A stretch of 11,224 nt of DNA from Pseudomonadota bacterium (GTDB lineage Bacteria; Pseudomonadota; Alphaproteobacteria; Caulobacterales; Caulobacteraceae), in assembly GCA_023451375.1 (NCBI GenBank), contig JAEXZS010000034.1:1-11224 (forward strand). Direction: 5' to 3'. Below the pieces are notes generated by a model. The model saw only the letters and a list, made by a program, of their open reading frames with translations. It had not been told where the DNA came from and did no database searches. The position numbers and the translations under genes were made by a program. This document shows positions 6,468 to 11,224 of this stretch, in pieces. The stretch's first letter is position 1. Each line of letters opens with the position of its first letter.

Positions 6468-7220
6468 TTACAGGCCGCCCAGGACGCTCGCGATCGACGA
6501 GACGTTCAGGCCGGCGCCGGCGCGGTCGCGAGCCTGCAGGCCGCCGCCGAAGCTGTAGCGGACGCCCAGCGACCAGGTGTCGACATCCAGCGAGTCGATG
6601 TCCGCCCGGGTGTAGCCGGCGGCCACCGAGAACGGGGTGCCGGTGAACTCGTACTCACCGCCCACGCCGTAGGTCCAGGCGTCGACGTCGCCCAGGTTCG
6701 CATCGACGTTGTTGTAGCTGACGCCGGCGTTCAGACGCAGGTTGGGCATGACGTAGAAGGCCGCGTCGCCGCCTACGGTCCAGATGTCGGCGTCCAGGTC
6801 ATCGGCCGAGGTGTAGGCGACCAGACCGGTCAGGGTCGAGCCGGCCAGGTACTTCTGGGCTTCGGCGCCGATGGTGTAGACGGTGTCGCCCGAGCCGATG
6901 CCGTTGCCGGCCACGAAGCCGCCGACGCGAACGTCGTTGGCGACCATGGTGGTCAGGTGAACGGCGGCGGCGCCGGTGGTGTCGTCTTCACCGAAGGCCT
7001 TGGCGTGATCGATGGCGCCGTTGAAGGTGACAGTCCAGTTGTTGGCCGGAATGGCGACGGCGCCGTCCACGGTCCAGACATCGGCGTCGAAGTCTTCGCC
7101 GGCGATCTCGACGGACGGGTTCGAATAGGTCAGGCCGACCGAGCCGATGGCGTCCTGGGCGATGGCCGGGGCGGCGAACAGGGCGGCCGCGGCGGCCGAG
7201 GCGAGAAAGAGCGTCTTCAT
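6468..7220 (-). CDS. Porin-like outer-membrane beta-barrel protein
   Basis: A 250-aa outer-membrane protein. The Sec signal MKTLFLASAAAAALFAAPAIA should be cleaved before Gln22. The mature protein alternates polar and hydrophobic residues as in beta-strands and carries a recurring acidic-aromatic motif: DADVWTVDG (Trp49), GDTVYTIG (Tyr115), DADIWTVGG (Trp147), DVDAWTYGVGG (Trp182) and DVDTWSLG (Trp216); the last four aromatics are 32-35 residues apart. That periodicity fits successive beta-hairpins of a small barrel. After the strand LGVRYSF (218-224) a 26-residue tail remains, so the protein does not end in the usual aromatic. I chose the ATG at 7220 because TAGGAAAC lies upstream and the signal peptide begins there; an in-frame TTG at 7244 is not needed. 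The substrate is unknown. It sits between its own terminator and the metE control region, divergent from metE. Confidence 0.82.
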   Translation of the reverse strand: MKTLFLASAAAAALFAAPAIAQDAIGSVGLTYSNPSVEIAGEDFDADVWTVDGAVAIPANNWTVTFNGAIDHAKAFGEDDTTGAAAVHLTTMVANDVRVGGFVAGNGIGSGDTVYTIGAEAQKYLAGSTLTGLVAYTSADDLDADIWTVGGDAAFYVMPNLRLNAGVSYNNVDANLGDVDAWTYGVGGEYEFTGTPFSVAAGYTRADIDSLDVDTWSLGVRYSFGGGLQARDRAGAGLNVSSIASVLGGL

Positions 7221-7453
7221 TTTCTTGTTTCCTAGCAGTCTCAACCCGAGTGGGAGCCCGGGGACGGCGCTGCTATCAGCATATGCGCGAAGCTGAGCAT
7301 TAAACCGGCGTTAGACGACATGCCTGAGCAATGTTGTTGCGAAACAGTCACGCAATGTGGCGCCGCTGTGTCGTTATTGCGGAGCCTTCGGGGTGGATTG
7401 GTTAAGACTGGGCAAGGTGGTCGAATCCTATGCCTTCGCCGCATGCGGCAAAT
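7221..7453. other. Gene-free spacer upstream of the porin-like gene
   Basis: I find no credible gene here. It should contain the minus-strand promoter of the porin-like gene, but I cannot assign -35/-10 boxes with confidence. The 7-mer GCAATGT occurs twice in direct orientation (7328-7334 and 7352-7358, 24 bp apart, about two helical turns), and might be a regulator site. The part nearest 7453 probably carries the upstream portion of the metE promoter. Confidence 0.4.
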
Positions 7454-7473
7454 ATATAAGGATATCCTTATAT
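7454..7473. promoter_or_regulatory. Perfect 20-bp palindrome, probable operator of the metE operon
   Basis: ATATAAGGATATCCTTATAT reads identically on both strands over all 20 bases, in an AT-rich island inside GC-rich DNA, about 40-60 nt before the cobalamin riboswitch. TATAAG and TTATAT inside it could serve as the -10 box of the metE promoter, so a bound protein would block transcription. Methionine genes in proteobacteria are often controlled by ArsR-family SahR/SamR-type repressors that bind palindromes of this size; assigning one here is inference. Confidence 0.6.
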
Positions 7474-7504
7474 GATCTTGACGCGCGGCCTTGAGGCTTG
7501 TCTG

Positions 7505-7690
7505 ATGTCCGGGTCGTGGTCTGCGTGCGGCCTTCGGGGCGCGCGGAGCTAAGAGGGAAGCCGGTGTGACGCCGGCGCTGCCCCCGCAACTGTGAGCGGC
7601 GAGTCGAGGGTCCATCTCGTGTCACTGGCGTTTTCGCCGGGAAGGCCGGACCCAAGGCGTCGACCCGCGAGCCAGGAGACCTGCCCCGAC
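7505..7690 (+). ncRNA. Cobalamin (B12) riboswitch
   Basis: The conserved landmarks appear in order. GGTCT (7520-7524) can pair with AGACC (7677-7681). Then come AAGAGGGAAGCCGGTG and the core GCTGCCCCCGCAACTGTGAG (about 7577-7596). GTCACTGGC (7621-7629) and CCGGGAAGGC follow, and the B12 box AGCCAGGAGACCTGCC (7670-7685) closes the aptamer. Adenosylcobalamin or a related cobalamin should bind and reduce expression of the downstream metE, which is needed only when B12-dependent methionine synthase cannot work. No classic terminator lies between aptamer and gene, so control at translation is more likely. The 5' boundary is approximate. Confidence 0.95.
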
Positions 7691-7783
7691 AGATAACGTC
7701 CTCCGGCGGGGTGTCCGGTCAGGCCGCATGCGCGCCGCCGGGACTCAGTTGTCCGCGCCGGCGCTCGCGCGACCCTGTCCGAA

Positions 7784-7809
7784 GCCTGGCCACAGCACAG
7801 GTTTCAGGC
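7784..7809 (+). promoter_or_regulatory. Possible start-site sequestering hairpin before metE
   Basis: GCCTG (7784-7788) can pair with CAGGC (7805-7809), which lies directly against the metE ATG and includes the only AGG close to it. Such a stem could be the OFF state of the riboswitch expression platform. The stem is short and the ribosome-binding site itself is weak, so this is a suggestion only. Confidence 0.3.
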
Positions 7810-10128
7810 ATGACCCGCCATTCCGTCCAAGTCGCCACCCTCGGCTTTCCCCGCATCGGCCCCAAAAGGGAGCTGAAGACCGCGCTCGAGGCGCATTGGG
7901 CCGGTAAGATGGGAGTGGAGAGCCTCCTGTCCGCCGCCGCCGACCTGCGCGCCCGCACCTGGGCGCGCCAGCGGGAGCTGGGCGCCGAGATCACGCCGTC
8001 GAACGACTTCTCTCTCTACGACCACGTGCTGGACCTGACGGCCATGGTCGGCGCCGTGCCCGCCGCTTACGGATGGAGCGGCGATCGGGTGGACCTTGCG
8101 ACCTATTTCGCCATGGCGCGCGGGTCGCGCGGCGCGGTCTGCGAGCACGGCCATGTCCATGGCGACCGCGAGGGCGCGCCTGCGATGGAGATGACCAAGT
8201 GGTTCGACACCAACTACCACTATCTTGCGCCGGAGTTCACCGTCGACCAGACGTTCCGCCTGGGCTCCACCAAGGCGCTGGATGAGTATCTGGAGGCGAA
8301 GGGGCAGGGGATCGGCACGCGGCCGGTGCTGCTGGGGCCGGTGAGCTATCTGCTGCTGGGCAAGACGCGCGGCGGCGACTTCGATGTGCTGAGCCTGCTG
8401 CCGCGACTGTTGCCGGTCTATGCGGAGGTGTTGCGGTCGCTGGCGAGGGCCGGCGCGACCTGGGTGCAGCTGGACGAGCCCTGCCTGGTGACCGACCTGA
8501 GCGACGAGGCGCGCGCCGCCTACGATCACGCCTACCGCGTGCTGACGGACGTGACGCCACCGATCAAGGTGATGCTGACGACCTATTTCGGAGGGCTGGG
8601 AGACAATATGGCGACGGCGCTGAAGCTGCCGGTGCATGGTCTGCACATCGACCTTGTGCGCGCGCCGGAGCAGCTGGCGGAGGTCGCCCGGATGAGCCGC
8701 GCGGAGCAGGTGTTGTCGCTGGGCGTGATAGACGGGCGCAATGTCTGGAAGGCGGACCTCAACGCCGTGTTGGCCCGCGTCGAGCCGGTGGTCGCCTCGG
8801 GCCGCGAGGTGGTGCTGGCGCCGTCCTGCTCGCTGCTGCACACCCCGATCGATCTGGAGCGGGAGACGGCGCTCGATCCGGACATCAAGGATTGGCTGGC
8901 TTTCGCCGAGCAGAAGGTGGCCGAATTGGCGACCCTGGCGCGCGCGCTGAACGAGGGGCGCGCGGCGGTGAAGGCGGAGCTGGACGCCTCGACCGCTTCG
9001 GTGGCCTCGCGCCGCACCTCGCCGCGCATCAACGATCCGAAGGTGCAGGCCCGCACGGCGGACGAGGACCCCGCGCTCTCGCGTCGTCTCTCCGGCTTCG
9101 AGATCCGACGCCAGGTGCAGCGGCGGCGCCTGAGCCTGCCGCCCTATCCGACCACCACCATCGGCTCCTTCCCGCAGACCGCCGAGGTGAGGAAGGCTCG
9201 CGCCGAGCATGGGAAAGGCGTCATCGATGATGCCGCCTACGCCGCCTTCCTGCGCGAAGAGACGGCGCGGACGGTGAAGCGGCAGGAGGATCTCGGCCTG
9301 GACGTGCTGGTCCATGGCGAGTTCGAGCGCAACGACATGGTGCAGTATTTCGGCGAGCAACTGTCGGGCTTCGTCTTCACCAAGGCGGCGTGGGTGCAGT
9401 CCTACGGTTCCCGCTGCGTGCGCCCGCCGATCATCTACGGCGACGTGTCGCGGCCCAGGCCTATGACGGTGGAATGGTGGCGTTATGCCCAGTCGCTGAG
9501 CGACCGGCCGATGAAGGGGATGCTGACGGGGCCGGTGACCATCCTGAACTGGTCGTTCGTTCGCGACGACCAGCCGCGTCGCGAGACCTGCCGCCAGATC
9601 GCCTTCGCCATCCGAGACGAGGTGATCGACCTTGAGACCGCCGGGGCCGCGGTGATCCAGATCGACGAGGCGGCCTTGCGCGAGGGGCTGCCGTTGCGCC
9701 GGGCGGATTGGGCTGGGTATCTGGACTGGGCGGTGGAGTGTTTCCGCATCGCCGCGTCGGGCGTGCGGGACGAGACCCAGATCCACACCCACATGTGTTA
9801 TTCGGAGTTCAACGACATCATTCAGTCCATCGGTGCGATGGACGCCGACGTCATCTCCATCGAGACCTCCCGCTCAAAGATGGAGTTGCTCGACGCCTTC
9901 TCCGACTATCGCTATCCGGCCGAGATCGGGCCGGGCGTCTATGACATCCACTCGCCGCGCGTTCCCTCCGTCGAGGAGATGTCGGCCCTGCTGACGGCGG
10001 CCGCGGGCAAGCTGCCGGCGGACCGGCTGTGGGTGAACCCCGACTGCGGATTGAAGACGCGCGACTGGCCCGAGACGCAGGCGGCGCTGCGGAACATGGT
10101 CGAGGCGGCGCGGCTCGCCCGGGCGTGA
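7810..10128 (+). CDS. metE: Cobalamin-independent methionine synthase MetE
   Basis: 5-methyltetrahydropteroyltriglutamate-homocysteine methyltransferase, 772 aa (E. coli MetE has 753). It transfers the methyl group of methyl-tetrahydrofolate to homocysteine in the last step of methionine synthesis, in the cytoplasm, without B12. The N-terminal barrel starts with TLGFPRIGPKRELK and includes MEMTKWFDTNYHY; the C-terminal catalytic barrel starts near TIGSFPQT (450-457). Zinc ligands are His661 and Cys663 (THMCYSEFND), Glu685 (ISIETSRSKME) and Cys746 (NPDCGLKTR), matching E. coli His641, Cys643, Glu665 and Cys726. The ATG at 7810 fits the family N-terminus; an in-frame GTG at 7711 would add 33 unlike residues between riboswitch and gene. 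An unusual Cys/His-rich loop lies at residues 111-119. Control is by the upstream riboswitch and probably the palindrome. The stop overlaps the thioesterase start. Confidence 0.97.
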   Translation: MTRHSVQVATLGFPRIGPKRELKTALEAHWAGKMGVESLLSAAADLRARTWARQRELGAEITPSNDFSLYDHVLDLTAMVGAVPAAYGWSGDRVDLATYFAMARGSRGAVCEHGHVHGDREGAPAMEMTKWFDTNYHYLAPEFTVDQTFRLGSTKALDEYLEAKGQGIGTRPVLLGPVSYLLLGKTRGGDFDVLSLLPRLLPVYAEVLRSLARAGATWVQLDEPCLVTDLSDEARAAYDHAYRVLTDVTPPIKVMLTTYFGGLGDNMATALKLPVHGLHIDLVRAPEQLAEVARMSRAEQVLSLGVIDGRNVWKADLNAVLARVEPVVASGREVVLAPSCSLLHTPIDLERETALDPDIKDWLAFAEQKVAELATLARALNEGRAAVKAELDASTASVASRRTSPRINDPKVQARTADEDPALSRRLSGFEIRRQVQRRRLSLPPYPTTTIGSFPQTAEVRKARAEHGKGVIDDAAYAAFLREETARTVKRQEDLGLDVLVHGEFERNDMVQYFGEQLSGFVFTKAAWVQSYGSRCVRPPIIYGDVSRPRPMTVEWWRYAQSLSDRPMKGMLTGPVTILNWSFVRDDQPRRETCRQIAFAIRDEVIDLETAGAAVIQIDEAALREGLPLRRADWAGYLDWAVECFRIAASGVRDETQIHTHMCYSEFNDIIQSIGAMDADVISIETSRSKMELLDAFSDYRYPAEIGPGVYDIHSPRVPSVEEMSALLTAAAGKLPADRLWVNPDCGLKTRDWPETQAALRNMVEAARLARA

Positions 10129-10868
10129 GCGTCACCCTGATCGACATGGTGTTCCCCGGGGACGCCAATCACCATGGAACCTTGTTCGGGGGCGTCGGCC
10201 TGGCGCACCTGGACAAGGTCGCCTTCCTGGCCGCCGCCCGACATGCGCGGCGGCCGACGGTGACGGCGGGATGCGAGCGGATCGACTTCGCAGCCCCAGC
10301 CCGCATCGGGGAGATGGTCGAGGCGACGGGCCGGGTCGTGCGCGTGGGCCGCACCTCCATGGGCGTGGAGGTGGAGCTATGGGCCGAGGCGCCGGTCAGC
10401 GGCGAGCGCAGGCTGTGCACGCGCGGCGTCTTCAACATGGTCGCGCCGCGCGAGGCGGGCGAGGCCGCCTTGCCGCCGCCGCCGGCCGCGGCGGAAGAGA
10501 AGGCGGACGACTGGCTGCGGACGGTGGAGGTGGTCTTCCCGACCTGGACCAGCCACTACGGCACCCTCTATGGCGGAGAGGCGCTGAAGCTGATGGGCAA
10601 GGCGGCCTTCATCCGCGCTACGCGGCGCGCGAGGGCGGTCATGGTGATGGCGGCGTCGAACCGCGTCGACTTCGCCGCGCCTATAAGCGAAGGCGACATG
10701 GTGGAGTTGGCATCCCGGCCGACGCGTGTGGGGCGCAGCTCCGTCACCATAGAGGTGGAGCTGTGGGCGGAGGCGCTGCTGAGCGGCGAAAGACGGCGCT
10801 CGGCGGCGGCTGAGTTCGTCATGGTCGCGGTCGATCCCGCGGGCCGGCCGACGCCGATCGCGACATGA
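10125..10868 (+). CDS. Acyl-CoA thioesterase with two hotdog domains
   Basis: A predicted cytoplasmic acyl-CoA hydrolase (BACH/YciA-type) of 247 aa built from two hotdog domains, about residues 1-108 and 125-240. Domain 1 has FPGDANHHGTLFGG and LAHLDKVAF, supplying the catalytic Asn15 and Asp30. Domain 2 has the matching FPTWTSHYGTLYGG and LKLMGKAAF, but Ser143 and Gly158 stand where Asn and Asp are expected. Both domains keep the RVGR(T/S)S....EVELWAEA segment. The enzyme would release free fatty acid and CoA from acyl-CoA; substrate length is not visible. The start is a GTG whose last two bases begin the metE stop TGA (GTGA, 10125-10128). With no nearby ribosome-binding site, translation is probably coupled to metE. 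No convincing terminator follows, only a 5-bp hairpin at 10880-10898. Confidence 0.88.
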   Translation: MSVTLIDMVFPGDANHHGTLFGGVGLAHLDKVAFLAAARHARRPTVTAGCERIDFAAPARIGEMVEATGRVVRVGRTSMGVEVELWAEAPVSGERRLCTRGVFNMVAPREAGEAALPPPPAAAEEKADDWLRTVEVVFPTWTSHYGTLYGGEALKLMGKAAFIRATRRARAVMVMAASNRVDFAAPISEGDMVELASRPTRVGRSSVTIEVELWAEALLSGERRRSAAAEFVMVAVDPAGRPTPIAT

Positions 10869-10899
10869 CCAAATCCTGTCGGCGCCAAGGTTTCGCCGC

Positions 10900-10928
10900 T
10901 TGACGAAGTCGGAATCGGTAGGCATAAG
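10900..10928 (+). promoter_or_regulatory. Probable promoter of rpsJ (S10 operon)
   Basis: TTGACG (10900-10905), a 17-bp spacer, then CATAAG (10923-10928). The -35 is one base from TTGACA and the -10 keeps four of six consensus bases, at ideal spacing. It begins 31 bp after the thioesterase stop and would start transcription near 10935, leaving a leader of about 225 nt before rpsJ. Confidence 0.6.
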
Positions 10929-10934
10929 CCGCCA

Positions 10935-11161
10935 CTCTTGTTGGACCGGCTGTGCACTTCGGTGCAGACGCGGTTCGCAGGAACGACCTAAGTACCTGTT
11001 CTTTGCAGCTTCTTGGGACTTCACGGCCTTCGCGGGCGACTGCGTGGGCCGATCGTTTTTGCGGATTGCGTACCCTGAGGGCCTCGTGCCCGAAGGCCTT
11101 CGGTCTTTGAAATGGTTCACAGGGACGCGGTCCTCCGACCGCATTGGAAGTAAGCACCGAT
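10935..11161 (+). promoter_or_regulatory. Structured 5' leader of rpsJ
   Basis: No gene is visible. Three compact hairpins are. TGCAC-TTCG-GTGCA (10953-10966) is a UUCG tetraloop stem. CCGAAGGCCTTCGG (11090-11103) is a perfect 14-bp palindrome. GCGGTC-CTCC-GACCGC (11127-11142) ends 3 nt before the GGAAG ribosome-binding site (11146-11150). S10 operons in other bacteria are feedback-controlled by ribosomal proteins binding such leaders (L4 in E. coli); that this leader does so is inference. Confidence 0.45.
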
Positions 11162-11224
11162 ATGGATCAAAGCATCCGCATCAGGCTCAAGGCCTTTGAT
11201 CACCGCGTCCTCGACTTTTCGACG
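11162..11224 (+). CDS. rpsJ: Ribosomal protein S10, N-terminal fragment
   Basis: Only the first 21 codons are in the window: MDQSIRIRLKAFDHRVLDFS and one further Thr. This is the conserved start of 30S ribosomal protein S10, which helps form the head of the small subunit and is also NusE in transcription antitermination. GGAAG (11146-11150) upstream supports the ATG, at a rather long spacing of 11 nt. rpsJ is normally the first gene of the S10 operon, continuing off the right edge. Here it has its own promoter and leader instead of following tuf directly. Confidence 0.95.
   Translation, partial: MDQSIRIRLKAFDHRVLDFST

Noticed and set aside
7300..7314. TTAA-N7-TTAG resembling a CtrA box (TTAA-N7-TTAA) upstream of the porin-like gene
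   Set aside because: One base off consensus and without a mapped promoter; such near-matches occur by chance.
7711..7809. GTG at 7711 as an alternative metE start
   Set aside because: It would add 33 residues unlike any MetE N-terminus and lies in the riboswitch expression platform; the ATG at 7810 fits the family.
7804..9792. A 662-codon open frame on the minus strand opposite metE
   Set aside because: The plus strand is unmistakably metE; the antisense product is Arg/His/Gln-rich without recognisable domains.
1..11224. CRISPR array, tRNA genes, insertion sequences, prophage or integrase
   Set aside because: I looked for spaced identical repeats, tRNA-like cloverleaf ends, transposase motifs and integrase motifs and saw none.

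Overview
The window is GC-rich DNA with densely packed genes and strong G/C preference at third codon positions. It most likely comes from an alphaproteobacterium. Caulobacterales (Caulobacter/Brevundimonas type) is my best guess, from the MetE, porin-like, L,D-transpeptidase and S10 sequences together; the order is an inference from protein style, not a measured match. The window opens with the last 38 codons of tuf (EF-Tu) and closes with the first 21 codons of rpsJ (ribosomal protein S10). In many bacteria these two genes are adjacent (str operon followed by S10 operon). Here about 11 kb of unrelated genes lies between them.

Layout: (1) tuf 3' end and a strong intrinsic terminator (1-195). 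(2) A lipoprotein-type carboxylesterase (251-1846, +) converges on an L,D-transpeptidase lipoprotein (1843-2880, -); the two genes share a CTAG that is a stop codon on both strands. Just upstream of the transpeptidase is a 54-codon gene for an acidic, disordered protein (2922-3086, -). (3) A plus-strand pair encodes a FemAB/GNAT-like (CelD/BcsL-type) acyltransferase (3255-4415) and a cupin/JmjC-like HxD...H protein (4426-5346). (4) An exported DUF2807-type repeat protein (5431-6318, +) has its own terminator. (5) A minus-strand outer-membrane porin-like beta-barrel (6468-7220) has its own terminator, back to back with the previous one. (6) A 589-nt control region (7221-7809) holds a perfect 20-bp palindrome and a full cobalamin riboswitch. 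(7) metE (7810-10128, +) overlaps by 4 bp a two-domain hotdog acyl-CoA thioesterase (10125-10868). (8) A consensus-like promoter and a structured leader of about 230 nt precede rpsJ (11162 onward).

How it works together: most of the inserted genes concern the cell envelope (esterase lipoprotein, L,D-transpeptidase, porin, DUF2807 protein, possibly the acyltransferase pair). The metE-thioesterase operon is a methionine/B12 unit. The riboswitch is expected to shut off B12-independent methionine synthase when cobalamin is available, and the palindrome just upstream looks like a second, protein-based control. Because the thioesterase start codon lies inside the metE stop, it is probably under the same control. 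I see no CRISPR array, tRNA, insertion sequence or phage gene. The most notable points are the opened str-S10 junction, the dual-control region before metE, the thioesterase whose second hotdog domain has lost both catalytic positions, and the unannotated small gene at 2922-3086.
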